DNA of 64,000 bases from Eutreptiella sp. 'Long Island Sound 2002' (lineage: Eukaryota > Euglenozoa > Euglenophyceae > Eutreptiales > Eutreptiaceae), in contig OZ038395.1 of the NCBI GenBank assembly GCA_964036045.1, forward strand, positions 12,271,246 to 12,335,245. The letters are read 5' to 3'. Shown here one piece after another: positions 10,801-23,199 of this stretch (its first letter is position 1; each line of letters begins with the position of its first letter). A program made the position numbers and the translations under genes. Below the pieces are notes generated by a model. It was not told the origin of the DNA and did no database searches. It saw only the letters and a program-made list of their open reading frames with translations.

Positions 10801-13800
10801 CAACGGGCGTTGTTGTGAATGTTATGGCAACGGGCGTTGTTGTGAATGTTATGGCAATGGGCGTTGTTGTGAATGGTATGGCAACGGGCGTTGTTGTGAA
10901 TGTCATGGCAACGGGCGTTGTTGTGAATGTTATGGCAACGGGCGTTGTTGTGAATGTTATGGCAACGGGCGTTGTTGTAAATGTTATGGCAACGGGCGTT
11001 GTTGTGAACGTTATGGCAACGGGCGTTGTTGTGAATGTTATGGCAACGGGCGTTGTTGTGAATGTTATGGCAACGGGCGTTGTTGTGAATGTTATGGCAA
11101 CGGGCGTTGTTGTGAATGTCATGGCAACGGGCGTTGTTGTGAATGTTATGGCAACGGGCGTTGTTGTGAATGTTATGGCAACGGGCGTTGCTGTGAATGT
11201 TATGGCAACGGGCGTTGTTGTGAATGTCATGGCAACGGGCGTTGTTGTGAATGTTATGGCAACGGGCGTTGTTGTGAATGTTATGGCAACGGGCGTTGTT
11301 GTGAATGTCATGGCAACGGGCGTTGTTGTGAATGTTATGGCAACGGGAGTTGTTGTGAATGTTATGGCAACGGGCGTTGTTGTGAATGTTATGGCAACGG
11401 GCGTTGTTGTGAATGTTATGGCAACGGGTGTTGTTGTGAATGTTATGGCAACGGGCGTTGTTGTGAATGTTATGGCAACGGGCGTTGTTGTGAATGTTAT
11501 GGCAACGGGCGTTGTTGTGAATGTTATGGCAACGGGCGTTGCTGCGAATGTTATGGCAACGGGCGTTGTTGTGAATGTTATGGCAACGGGCGTTGTTGTA
11601 AATGTTATGGCAACGGGCGTTGTTGTGAATGTTATGGCAACGGGCGTTGTTGTGAATGTTACGGCAACGGGCGTTGTTGTGAATGTTATGGCAACGGGCG
11701 TTGCTGCGAATGTTATGGCAACGGGCGTTGTTGTGAATGTTATGGCAACGGGCGTTGTTGTGAATGTTATGGCAACGGGCGTTGTTGTGAATGTTATGGC
11801 AACGGGCGTTGTTGTGAATGTCATGGCAACGGGCGTTGTTGTGAATGTTATGGCAACGGGCGTTGTTGTGAATGTTATGGCAATGGGCGTTGTTGTGAAT
11901 GGTATGGCAACGGGCGTTGTTGTGAATGTCATGGCAACGGGCGTTGTTGTGAATGTTATGGCAACGGGCGTTGTTGTGAATGTTATGGCAACGGGCGTTG
12001 TTGTAAATGTTATGGCAACGGGCGTTGTTGTGAATGTTATGGCAACGGGCGTTGTTGTGAATGTTATGGCAACGGGCGTTGTTGTGAATGTTATGGCAAC
12101 GGGCGTTGTTGTGAATGTTATGGCAACGGGCGTTGTTGTGAATGTCATGGCAACGGGCGTTGTTGTGAATGTTATGGCAACGGGCGTTGTTGTGAATGTT
12201 ATGGCAACGGGCGTTGCTGTGAATGTTATGGCAACGGGCGTTGTTGTGAATGTCATGGCAACGGGCGTTGTTGTGAATGTTATGGCAACGGGCGTTGTTG
12301 TGAATGTTATGGCAACGGGCGTTGTTGTGAATGTCATGGCAACGGGCGTTGTTGTGAATGTTATGGCAACGGGCGTTGTTGTGAATGTTATGGCAACGGG
12401 CGTTGTTGTGAATGTTATGGCAACGGGCGCTGTTGTGAATGTTATGGCAACGGGTGTTGTTGTGAATGTTATGGCAACGGGCGTTGTTGTGAATGTTATG
12501 GCAACGGGCGTTGTTGTGAATGTTATGGCAACGGGCGTTGTTGTGAATGTTATGGCAACGGGCGTTGTTGTGAATGTTATGGCAACGGGCGTTGTTGTGA
12601 ATGTCATGGCAACGGGCGTTGTTGTGAATGTTATGGCAACGGGCGTTGTTGTGAATGTTATGGCAACGGGCGTTGTTGGAAATGTTATGGCAACGGGCGT
12701 TGTTGTGAATGGTATGGCAACGGGCGTTGTTGTGAATGTTATGGCAACGGGCGTTGTTGTGAATGTTATGGCAACGGGCGTTGTTGTGAATGTTATGGCA
12801 ACGGGCGTTGTTGTAAATGTTATGGCAACGGGCGTTGTTGTGAATGTTATGGCAACGGGCGTTGTTGTGAATGTTACGGCAACGGGCGTTGTTGTGAATG
12901 TTATGGCAACGGGCGTTGCTGCGAATGTTATGGCAACGGGCGTTGTTGTGAATGTTATGGCAACGGGCGTTGTTGTAAATGTTATGGCAACGGGCGTTGT
13001 TGTGAATGTTATGGCAACGGGCGTTGTTGTGAATGTTACGGCAACGGGCGTTGTTGTGAATGTTATGGCAACGGGCGTTGCTGCGAATGTTATGGCAACG
13101 GGCGTTGTTGTGAATGTTATGGCAACGGGCGTTGTTGTGAATGTTATGGCAACGGGCGTTGTTGTGAATGTTATGCCAACGGGCGTTGTTGTGAATGTCA
13201 TGGCAACGGGCGTTGTTGTGAATGTTATGGCAACGGGCGTTGTTGTGAATGTTATGGCAATGGGCGTTGTTGTGAATGGTATGGCAACGGGCGTTGTTGT
13301 GAATGTCATGGCAACGGGCGTTGTTGTGAATGTTATGGCAACGGGCGTTGTTGTGAATGTTATGGCAACGGGCGTTGTTGTAAATGTTATGGCAACGGGC
13401 GTTGTTGTGAACGTTATGGCAACGGGCGTTGTTGTGAATGTTATGGCAACGGGCGTTGTTGTGAATGTTATGGCAACGGGCGTTGTTGTGAATGTTATGG
13501 CAACGGGCGTTGTTGTGAATGTCATGGCAACGGGCGTTGTTGTGAATGTTATGGCAACGGGCGTTGTTGTGAATGTTATGGCAACGGGCGTTGCTGTGAA
13601 TGTTATGGCAACGGGCGTTGTTGTGAATGTCATGGCAACGGGCGTTGTTGTGAATGTTATGGCAACGGGCGTTGTTGTGAATGTTATGGCAACGGGCGTT
13701 GTTGTGAATGTCATGGCAACGGGCGTTGTTGTGAATGTTATGGCAACGGGCGTTGTTGTGAATGTTATGGCAACGGGCGTTGTTGTGAATGTTATGGCAA

Positions 13801-16800
13801 CGGGCGTTGTTGTGAATGTTATGGCAACGGGTGTTGTTGTGAATGTTATGGCAACGGGCGTTGTTGTGAATATTATGGCAACGGGCGTTGTTGTGAATGT
13901 TATGGCAACGGGCGTTGTTTTGAATGTTATGGCAACGGGCGTTGTTGTGAATGTTATGGCAACGGGCGTTGTTGTGAATGTCATGGCAACGGGCGTTGTT
14001 GTGAATGTTATGGCAACGGGCGTTGTTGTGAATGTTATGGCAACGGGCGTTGTTGTGAATGTCATGGCAACGGGCGTTGTTGTGAATGTCATGGCAACGG
14101 GCGTTGTTGTGAATGTTATGGCAACGGGCGTTGTTGTGAATGTTATGGCAACGGGCGTTGTTGTGAATGTTATGGCAACGGGCGTTGTTGTGAATGTTAT
14201 GGCAACGGGCGTTGTTGTGAATGTTATGGCAACGGGCGTTGTTGTGAATGTTATGGCAACGGGTGTTGTTGTGAATGTTATGGCAACGGGCGTTGTTGTG
14301 AATGTTATGGCAACGGGCGTTGTTGTGAATGTCATGGCAACGGGTGTTGTTGTGAATGTCATGACAACGGGCGTTGTTGTGAATGTTATGGCAACGGGCG
14401 TTGTTGTGAATGTTATGGCAACGGGCGTTGTTGTGAATGTTATGGCAATGGGCGTTGTTGTGAATGTTATGGCAACGGGCGTTGTTGTGAATGTTATGGC
14501 AACGGGCGTTGTTGTGAATGTCATGGCAACGGGTGTTGTTGTGAATGTTATGGCAACGGGCGTTGTTGTGAATGTTATGGCAACGGGCGTTGTTGTGAAT
14601 GTTATGGCAACGGGCGTTGTTGTGAATGTTATGGCAACGGGCGTTGTTGTGAATGTCATGGCAACGGGCGTTGTTGTGAATGTTATGGCAACGGGCGTTG
14701 TTGTGAATGTCATGGCAACGGGCGTTGTTGGAAATGTTATGGCAACGGGCGTTGTTGTGAATGGTATGGCAACGGGCGTTGTTGTGAATGTTATGGCAAC
14801 GGGCGTTGTTGTGAATGTTATGGCAACGGGCGTTGTTGTGAATGTTATGGCAACGGGCGTTGTTGTAAATGTTATGGCAACGGGCGTTGTTGTGAATGTT
14901 ATGGCAACGGGCGTTGTTGTGAATGTTACGGCAACGGGCGTTGTTGTGAATGTTATGGCAACGGGCGTTGCTGCGAATGTTATGGCAACGGGCGTTGTTG
15001 TGAATGTTATGGCAACGGGCGTTGTTGTAAATGTTATGGCAACGGGCGTTGTTGTGAATGTTATGGCAACGGGCGTTGTTGTGAATGTTACGGCAACGGG
15101 CGTTGTTGTGAATGTTATGGCAACGGGCGTTGCTGCGAATGTTATGGCAACGGGCGTTGTTGTGAATGTTATGGCATCGGGCGTTGTTGTGAATGTTATG
15201 GCAACGGGCGTTGTTGTGAATGTTATGGCAACGGGCGTTGTTGTGAATGTCATGGCAACGGGCGTTGTTGTGAATGTTATGGCAACGGGCGTTGTTGTGA
15301 ATGTTATGGCAATGGGCGTTGTTGTGAATGGTATGGCAACGGGCGTTGTTGTGAATGTCATGGCAACGGGCGTTGTTGTGAATGTTCTGGCAACGGGCGT
15401 TGTTGTGAATGTTATGGCAACGGGCGTTGTTGTAAATGTTATGGCAACGGGCGTTGTTGTGAACGTTATGGCAACGGGCGTTGTTGTGAATGTTATGGCA
15501 ACGGGCGTTGTTGTGAATGTTATGGCAACGGGCGTTGTTGTGAATGTTATGGCAACGGGCGTTGTTGTGAATGTCATGGCAACGGGCGTTGTTGTGAATG
15601 TTATGGCAACGGGCGTTGTTGTGAATGTTATGGCAACGGGCGTTGCTGTGAATGTTATGGCAACGGGCGTTGTTGTGAATGTCATGGCAACGGGCGTTGT
15701 TGTGAATGTTATGGCAACGGGCGTTGTTGTGAATGTTATGGCAACGGGCGTTGTTGTGAATGTCATGGCAACGGGCGTTGTTGTGAATGTTATGGCAACG
15801 GGCGTTGTTGTGAATGTTATGGCAACGGGCGTTGTTGTGAATGTTATGGCAACGGGCGTTGTTGTGAATGTTATGGCAACGGGTGTTGTTGTGAATGTTA
15901 TGGCAACGGGCGTTGTTGTGAATGTTATGGCAACGGGCGTTGTTGTGAATGTTATGGCAACGGGCGTTGTTGTGAATGTTATGGCAACGGGCGTTGGTGT
16001 GAATGTTATGGCAACGGGCGTTGTTGTGAATGTCATGGCAACGGGCGTTGTTGTGAATGTTATGGCAACGGGCGTTGTTGTGAATGTTATGGCAACGGGC
16101 GTTGTTGTGAATGTCATGGCAACGGGCGTTGTTGTGAATGTCATGGCAACGGGCGTTGTTGTGAATGTTATGGCAACGGGCGTTGTTGTGAATGTTATGG
16201 CAACGGGCGTTGTTGTGAAAGTTATGGCAACGGGCGTTGTTGTGAATGTTATGGCAACGGGCGTTGTTGTGAATGTTATGGCAACGGGCGTTGTTGTGAA
16301 TGTTATGGCAACGGGTGTTGTTGTGAATGTTATGGCAACGGGCGTTGTTGTGAATGTTATGGCAACGGGCGTTGTTGTGAATGTCATGGCAACTGGTGTT
16401 GTTGTGAATGTCATGACAACGGGCGTTGTTGTGAATGTTATGGCAACGGGCGTTGTTGTGAATGTTATGGCAACGGGCGTTGTTGTGAATGTTATGGCAA
16501 TGGGCGTTGTTGTGAATGTTATGGCAACGGGCGTTGTTGTGAATGTTATGGCAACGGGCGTTGTTGTGAATGTCATGGCAACGGGTGTTGTTGTGAATGT
16601 CATGACAACGGGCGTTGTTGTGAATGTTATGGCAACGGGCGTTGTTGTGAATGTCATGGCAATGGGCGTTGTTGTGAATGTCATGGCAACGGGCGTTGTT
16701 GTGAATGTTATGGCAACGGTCGTTGTTGTGAATGTTATGGCAACGGGCGTTGTTGTGAATGTCATGGCAACGGGCGTTGTTGTGAATGTTATGGCAACGG

Positions 16801-19800
16801 GCGTTGTTGTGAATGTTATGGCAACGGGCGTTGTTGTGAATGTCATGGCAACGGGCGTTGTTGTGAATGTTATGGCAACGGGCGTTGTTGTGAATGTTAT
16901 GGCAACGGGCGTTGTTGTGAATGTCATGGCAACGGGCGTTGTTGTGAATGTCATGGCAACGGGCGTTGTTGTGAATGTCATGGCAACGGGCGTTGTTGTG
17001 AATGTTATGGCAACGGGCGTTGTTGTGAATGTCATGGCAATGGGCGTTGTTGTGAATGTTATGGCAACGGGCGTTGTTGTGAATGTTATGGCAACGGGCG
17101 TTGTTGTGAATGTTATGGCAACGGGCGTTGTTGTGAATGTCATGGCAACGGGCGTTGTTGTGAATGTTATGGCAACGGGCGTTGTTGTGAATGTTATGGC
17201 AACGGGCGTTGTTGTGAATGTCAGGGCAACGGGCGTTGTTGTGAATGTTATGGCAACGGGCGTTGTTGTGAATGTTATGGCAATGGGCGTTGTTGTGAAT
17301 GTTATGGCAACGGGCGTTGTTGTGAATGTCATGGCAACGGGCGTTGTTGTGAATGTTATGGCAACGGGCGTTGTTGTGAATGTTATGGCAACGGGCGTTG
17401 TTGTGAATGTCATGGCAACGGGCGTTGTTGTGCATGTTATGGCAACGGGCGTTGTTGTGAATGTCATGGCAACGGGCGTTGTTATGAATGTTATGGCAAC
17501 GGGCGTTGTTGGAAATGTTATGGCAACGGGCGTTGTTGTGAATTGTATGGCAACGGGCGTTGTTGTGAATGTTATGGCAACGGGCGTTGTTGTGAATGTT
17601 ATGGCAACGGGCGTTGTTGTGAATGTTATGGCAACGGGCGTTGTTGTGAATGTTATGGCAACGGGCGTTGTTGTGAATGTTATGGCAACGGGCGTTGTTG
17701 TGAATGTTATGGCAACGGGCGTTGTTGTGAATGTTATGGCAACGGGGGTTGTTGTGAATGTCATGGCAACGGGTGTTGTTGTGAATGTCATGGCAACGGG
17801 CGTTGTTGTGAATGTTATGGCAACGGGCGTTGTTGTGAATGTTATGGCAACGGGCGTTGTTGTGAATGTTATGGCAACGGGAGTTGTTGTGAATGTTATG
17901 GCAACGGGCGTTGTTGTGAATGTTATGGCAACGGGCGTTGTTGTGAATGTTATGGCAACGGGCGTTGTTGTGAATGTTATGGCAACGGGCGTTGTTGTGA
18001 ATGTTATGGCAACGGGCGTTGTTGTGAATGTTATGGCAACGGGCGTTGTTGTGAATGTTATGGCAACGGGCGTTGTTGTGAATGTTATGGCAACGGGGGT
18101 TGTTGTGAATGTCATGGCAACGGGTGTTGTTGTGAATGTCATGGCAACGGGCGTTGTTGTGAATGTTATGGCAACGGGCGTTGTTGTGAATGTTATGGCA
18201 ACGGGAGTTGTTGTGAATGTTATGGCAACGGGCGTTGTTGTGAATGTTATGGCAACGGGCGTTGTTGTGAATGTTATGGCAACGGGCGTTGTTGTGAATG
18301 TTATGGCAACGGGCGTTGTTGTGAATGTCGTGGCAACGGGCGTTGTTGTGAATGTCATGGCAACGGGCGTTGTTGTGAATGTTATGGCAACGGGCGTTGT
18401 TGTGAATGTTATGGCAATGGGCGTTGTTGTGAATGTTATGGCAACGGGCGTTGTTGTGAATGTTATGGCAACGGGCGTTGTTGTGAATGTTATGGCAACG
18501 GGCGTTGTTGTGAATGTTATGGCAATGGGCGTTGTTGTGAATGTTATGGCAACGGGCGTTGTTGTGAATGTCATCGCAACGCGCGTTGTTGTGAATGTCA
18601 GGGCAACGGGCGTTGTTGTGAATGTTATGGCAACGGGCGTTGTTGTGAATGTTATGGCAATGGGCGTTGTTGTGAATGTTATGGCAACGGGCGTTGTTGT
18701 GAATGTTATGGCAACGGGCGTTGTTGTGAATGCTATGGCAACGGGCGTTGTTGTGAATGTTATGGCAACGGGCGTTGTTGTGAATGTCATGGCAACGGGC
18801 GTTGTTGTGAATGTTATGGCAACGGGCGTTGTTGTGAATGTCATGGCAACGGGCGTTGTTGTGAATGTTATGGCAACGGGCGTTGTTGGAAATGTTATGG
18901 CAACGGGCGTTGTTGTGAATGGTATGGCAACGGGCGTTGTTGTGAATGTTATGGCAACGGGCGTTGTTGTGAATGTTATGGCAACGGGCGTTGTTGTGAA
19001 TGTTATGGCAACGGGCGTTGTTGTGAATGTTATGGCAACGGGCGTTGTTGTGAATGTTATGGCAACGGGCGTTGTTGTGAATGTTATGGCAACGGGCGTT
19101 GTTGTGAATGTTATGGCAACGGGGGTTGTTGTGAATGTCATGGCAACGGGTGTTGTTGTGAATGTCATGGCAACGGGCGTTGTTGTGAATGTTATGGCAA
19201 CGGGCGTTGTTGTGAATGTTATGGCAACGGGCGTTGTTGTGAATGTTATGGCAACGGGAGTTGTTGTGAATGTTATGGCAACGGGCGTTGTTGTGAATGT
19301 TATGGCAACGGGCGTTGTTGTGAATGTTATGGCAACGGGCGTTGTTGTGAATGTTATGGCAACGGGCGTTGTTGTGAATGTTATGGCAACGGGCGTTGTT
19401 GTGAATGTTATGGCAACGGGCGTTGTTGTGAATGTTATGGCAACGGGCGTTGTTGTGAATGTTATGGCAACGGGCGTTGTTGTGAATGTTATGGCAACGG
19501 GCGTTGTTGTGAATGTCATGGCAACGGGCGTTGTTGTGAATGTTATGGCAACGGGCGTTGTTGTGAATGTTATGGCAACGGGCGTTGTTGTGAATGTTAT
19601 GGCAACGGGCGTTGTTGTGAATGTTATGGCAACGGGCGTTGTTGTGAATGTTATGGCAACGGGCGTTGTTGTGAATGTTATGGCAACGGGCGTTGTTGTG
19701 AATGTCATGGCAACGGGCGTTGTTGTGAATGTTATGGCAACGGGCGTTGTTGTGAATGTTATGGCAACGGGCGTTGTTGTGAATGTCATGGCAACGGGCG

Positions 19801-20245
19801 TTGTTGTGAATGTTATGGCAACGGGCGTTGTTGTGAATGTTATGGCAACGGGCGTTGTTGTGAACGTTATGGCAACGGGCGTTGTTGTGAATGTTATGGC
19901 AACGGGCGTTGTTGTGAATGTTATGGCAACGGGTGTTGTTGTGAATGTTATGGCAACGGGCGTTGTTGTGAATGTTATGGCAACGGGCGTTGTTGTGAAT
20001 GTTATGGCAACGGGCGTTGTTGTGAATGTTATGGCAACGGGCGTTGTTGTGAATGTTATGGCAACGGGCGTTGTTGTGAATGGTATGGCAACGGGCGTTG
20101 TTGTGAATGTTATGGCAACGGGCGTTGTTGTGAATGTTATGGCAACGGGCGTTGTTGTGAATGTCATGGCAACGGGCGTTGTTGTGAATGTCATGGCAAC
20201 GGGCGTTGTTGTGAATGTTATGGCAACGGGCGTTGCTGTGAATGT
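4884..20245 (+). repeat. 27-bp minisatellite array, ~15.4 kb, ~569 units, with higher-order structure
   Basis: The unit is 27 bp (in one frame ATG GCA ACG GGC GTT GTT GTG AAT GTT, i.e. MATGVVVNV). It repeats with almost no length variation from about 4884 to 20245. Common variants are GTC for GTT, GCTGCGAAT, GTAAAT, AATGGTATG, GCAATGGGC and GTTACGGC. Marker variants recur at exact multiples of 27, showing segmental duplication of many-unit blocks. Only two 1-nt deletions were noticed (GGCACGGGCG near 6185 and 7022), exactly 31 units apart. The sense strand is rich in G and T. Because 27 is a multiple of three and the unit lacks stops in four of six frames, ORFs of more than 4,000 codons appear; these are by-products of the repeat. 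The array sits wholly inside a PHYLLO intron. Confidence 0.97.
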
Positions 20246-20321
20246 GTGCGTTTCTGTGCGTTGTGTTCATGTCCTTGTGCGGGTCTGAACGGGATCGCCT
20301 CCGTCCCCCTGCACGTCTCAG

Positions 20322-20426
20322 ATGGACCTCAAGATGAAGCAGTACATGCAGCTTTTTCAGGAGTGCCCCAAGGGTGACAGTGATGTGGGACAACCCGGAC
20401 CGCCAGAGTACGATGCGCTGTGTGAG
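20322..20426 (+). CDS. PHYLLO: PHYLLO exon c: MenF C-terminal helix and MenF-MenD linker
   Basis: This 35-codon exon lies between GTCTCAG and GAG|GTATGC. It begins MDLKMKQYMQLFQ. Following exon b's EMEWKE this reproduces the terminal helix of isochorismate synthases (EW.ELDLK..Q...). The remainder (GDSDVGQPGPPEYDALCE) looks like a flexible linker into MenD. Its first codon is ATG, but the fit to the MenF end and the preceding acceptor make it an internal exon and not a translation start. It is the shortest exon and lies immediately downstream of the 15-kb satellite. Confidence 0.75.
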
Positions 20427-20705
20427 GTATGCCCCCGGGCAGTAAGGGGCCGACCAGTGTGTGTGTGTGTTGTGCCGCCTTAACAATGTCGCCTCTCGCC
20501 GTCACCAGAAAGTGCGCGGAACGTTTGGTGCGGGGAATTCGGGGGTGCGTCCGATTTCACCGCATAAAATCCTAGCCAGCCCGCCCTACCCGGCCAGCGG
20601 TTTCCGGCGGTTGCCAATCCTGCGCCGCGGTGGCCATGCCGCAGGGAGTCGCAATGAATCACCCCCTGAATGCCACCCCCTGAACGAGCCCCTCCATTCG
20701 TGCAG

Positions 20706-20918
20706 GCACCCACCATCAACGCCCTGTGGAGTGCCGTCATTGTGGAGGAGCTGGTTCGTTTGGGGGTGACGCACTTCGTGATCTGCCCGGGATCCAGGTC
20801 CACGCCGCTGGTGGTGGCCGTGGCCCGGCACCCCGCCACGACCTTCGTTGTCTGCAATGATGAGCGGGGGGCGGCGTACTACGGTGTGGGCTATGGGAAG
20901 GCCGAAACCGATGGCAAG
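20706..20918 (+). CDS. PHYLLO: PHYLLO exon d: MenD (SEPHCHC synthase) N-terminal domain
   Basis: This 71-codon exon lies between GTGCAG and AAG|GTACGC. It holds the MenD opening: INALWSAVIVEELVRLGV, then CPGSRSTPL (residues 27-35), then NDERGAAYYGVGYGKA. The glutamate of NDERG corresponds to the conserved ThDP-activating glutamate of MenD. MenD couples 2-oxoglutarate and isochorismate to SEPHCHC using ThDP and Mg2+. The preceding intron is only 279 bp (20427-20705) with no special content. Confidence 0.92.
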
Positions 20919-21625
20919 GTACGCTCCCCGTCCCGGGTTTTGCGGGTCCAGGGCGGAGGGGATGGCGTTCGGCGAGGGCTGGGGGGGGGTGTCAGGGATG
21001 GGACAGCTGTGGAAGAGGTGAGTACAATCAGGTCGTATGCGACGCAACGGAATGCAATGCGCAGCACCGCACAACGGTACGGCGCAGCACAGCACAACAC
21101 AACACAACATAGCACCGCACCGCACAGCACCGCACAGCACAGCACCGCACCGCACCACACAGCACAACAGAACGTAACACAACGCAACACAAGCACAACA
21201 TAACATAACACGGCACAACACAGCACATCACCGCACAACACGGCGCCCTGCAGCACAGCACAGCACTTCCTGCAACTTGCTTCGCGGCCAGACGACAACC
21301 TGCACAGTCCAGCGCTGTGGTAACACGTCGTATGATTGCGCATGGGTCGCTGGCATTGTGGTATGTCAAGACAAACGTACGGAGGAGGGGGGGTGCAGTG
21401 CGCTTGGTACGCGCCTTCTGACCGTCGGTTACCCTCCAACCGCCGTCGGTTACCCTCAAACTGTCGTCGGTTACCGTTAAACTGTGGTCGGTTACCCTCA
21501 AACCGCCGTCGGTTGCCCTCAAACTGTCGTCGGTTACCCTCCGACGCCAGCATTTTTCTTCCCGCGCTTCGGGGCCGCCCTGGAGCTGGGTGCAGCCATG
21601 GGGGATGGCCTCCTCCTCGCTGCAG
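20919..21625 (+). other. Intron d/e (707 bp) with low-complexity CA-rich tract
   Basis: GT at 20919 and CTGCAG ending at 21625 bound the intron. About 21050-21265 is dominated by GCACAGCACAACAC-like repeats with almost no T. About 21424-21546 contains a 21-bp tandem repeat (separate entry). The junctions read AAG|GT and CAG|GT, so AGGT is repeated at both ends. Confidence 0.75.
21424..21546 (+). repeat. 21-bp tandem repeat, about six units
   Basis: Units contain GTCGGTTACCCTCAAAC with variants (TTGCC, CTCCAACC, GTTAAAC) and recur every 21 bp, just upstream of the acceptor at 21625. In alternate units the following word switches between CGCC and TGTC, which hints at a 42-bp superunit. Confidence 0.8.
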
Positions 21626-22735
21626 GTGATGCCGGCGTGCATCATCGTCACCAGCGGCACCGCCGTCGCGAACCTCCTGCCCGGCGTCGTGGAGGCGAGC
21701 CGCGCGCGCGTGCCGCTGCTGGTCATCTCCGCCGACCGCCCGGGGGAGCTGCACGACGTCGACGCCAACCAGACCATCCCGCAGCCGCGGATCTTCCAGC
21801 CCTTCGTGGCCTGGGAGAAGGACTTCGCCGCGCCGACCGCCGAGTACCCCCTTGAGGCCCTCCTGACCGACGTCGACCACGCGGTGCTGCGGACGGGGGC
21901 GACCGGCGGCACAGGGTACGGCGCCCCCGTGCACCTCAACCTCCAATTCCGCGAGAACCTCGCGCCGGACGCCGGCCCCCCCCGCGGGGCCCCGCACCTC
22001 GCCCCCGCCGCGGCCGACTTCGTGGGTTGGCAGCGCCAGGCGCTGGTGAAGAGCCCGGGGGTGGCGCGGTGGCGGGCCGCGGCCGGGCCGTTCACGGTGT
22101 ACGCCCCGGCGCCGCGCGCGCCCCCCGCGGCGCCCGGCCCCGGCCTCCCCGCGCCGCTCGTCGAGGCCCTGTCGCCCGCGCAGGGCCCCGCGGCGCTGGT
22201 GGTGGGCGAGCTGCGGACGGCGGCGGAGTCGCGCGCGGTGGCCTGGCTCGCGGAGGCGCTGCGGCTCCCGGTGCTGGCGGACGTCTGCGCGTCGCTGCCG
22301 GGCCGCCGGTACAGTGCCGACCAGCTGCTGAACTGCCGGTGGGCGCGGGCGGCGCTGCGGGGGGTCCGGGGCGTGCTCCGGCTCGGGGGCCCGATCGTCA
22401 GCGCGCGGCTGGACGCGTGGGTGAAGGAGGCCGCGGCGCAGCGGTCCGGGCCGCACGTGCGCGTGGACAGCCGGTGGGGCGCGGCCGGGGGGGCGCGGTC
22501 GGACCCGGCGCACCTCGCGACGGCGTACGTGTGCATGGGGCTGCCGGAGCTGGCCCAGGCCGTCTGCGGGCACCTCCTCGGGGCGCCGGCCGGGCCCGCG
22601 GCCCTGGGGCCGCCGTCGGAGCAGCAGCGGGCGCTGTGCTCGTTCGTGGACAGGCTTGGGCGGGCCGTCGCCCGCGCGCAGACGGAGGAGCTGCAGGCCC
22701 TTGAGGAGCTGACGGAGCCCTGCATTGCGCAGCAG
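21626..22735 (+). CDS. PHYLLO: PHYLLO exon e: MenD central region
   Basis: This 370-codon exon lies between CTGCAG and CAGCAG|GTGTCC. It opens VMPACIIVTSGTAVANLLPG (family TSGTA.AN..PAV.EA), followed by ISADRPGELHDVDANQTIPQ, the most diagnostic MenD block, and QPRIFQPFVAWEKDF. The remainder is the MenD middle domain (LVVGELRTAAESRAVAWLAEA ... VLADVCASLPG ... VRGVLRLGGPIVSARLDAWV), with Ala/Pro/Gly-rich insertions. Codon third positions are nearly all G or C. It joins exon d as GKAETDGK|VMPACIIVTSG, as expected for the family. Confidence 0.95.
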
Positions 22736-22990
22736 GTGTCCCCTGCGTCTGGGGCTGGGGGGCGGGGGGGTTCTAGTGCCCCCTCCGCCCCGCAGTCGAA
22801 CACCCCCCGCCCTCCCCCTCGTGACCACACCGGGGGGGACGCCGCCGTGCGGGAACCAGTGCTGAGTGGGTGGGTCAGACGCGAAAACCAAGTTGGTGTA
22901 CCTAAAATTGATCTCCAATTCCGGGCCTCTTGAGTAAATTTCATGTTCTTTCCGAGTACATTCTTCTGATGTGGGGGGGTAGGGGGTAGA

Positions 22991-23199
22991 CACATCCCGC
23001 CACATTCAGCACAGCCCCAACACACCCTCACCACTGGGCTCCGCGAACGCGGAAACGACACCAGCAGGAGCACCGGCCGCAGCGGCCGACAGAACGCAGC
23101 GACCCGACGCAACATGCGAAGGGACGAACGGGTGACTGTCCAGGACTCCGTAAAGAAACAACGACCCGACGGAATGTCACACGGGGGGGGGGGGGGGGC
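22991..23199 (+). repeat. G-tailed dispersed repeat, copy C (long)
   Basis: A full-length-looking copy from CACATCCCGCCACATTCAGC through CACTGGGCTCCGCGAACGCGG and CGACGCAACATGCGAAGG to GGAATGTCACAC followed by about 17 G. It aligns to copies B and D along their whole shared length. Confidence 0.88.

Larger units (their letters stand above)
3849..20321 (+). other. Giant intron (16.5 kb) inside MenF
   Basis: Donor GAG|GTCCCT at 3849 and acceptor GTCTCAG ending at 20321 enclose 16,473 bp. The first ~1 kb holds two copies of a dispersed repeat (4078-4140 and 4240-4438). Between 4439 and 4883 there is non-repetitive sequence without recognised features. From 4884 to 20245 the intron is a continuous 27-bp array. 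The splice joins EWKE to MDLKMKQYMQLF, reproducing the conserved end of isochorismate synthases, so this is a real intron and not a gene boundary, subject to cDNA proof. Confidence 0.75.

Noticed and set aside
20322-20426. ATG at 20322 as the start of a separate MenD gene
   Set aside because: The exon follows a good acceptor and its first residues complete the MenF C-terminal helix in phase with exon b.
4846-20486. Giant ORFs of 4,392-4,768 codons on both strands (MATGVVVNV, CCECYGNGR, TFTTTPVA and NIHNNARCH repeats)
   Set aside because: They are produced by a 27-bp unit with no stop in four frames, lie inside a spliceable intron and are not limited to one strand or frame.
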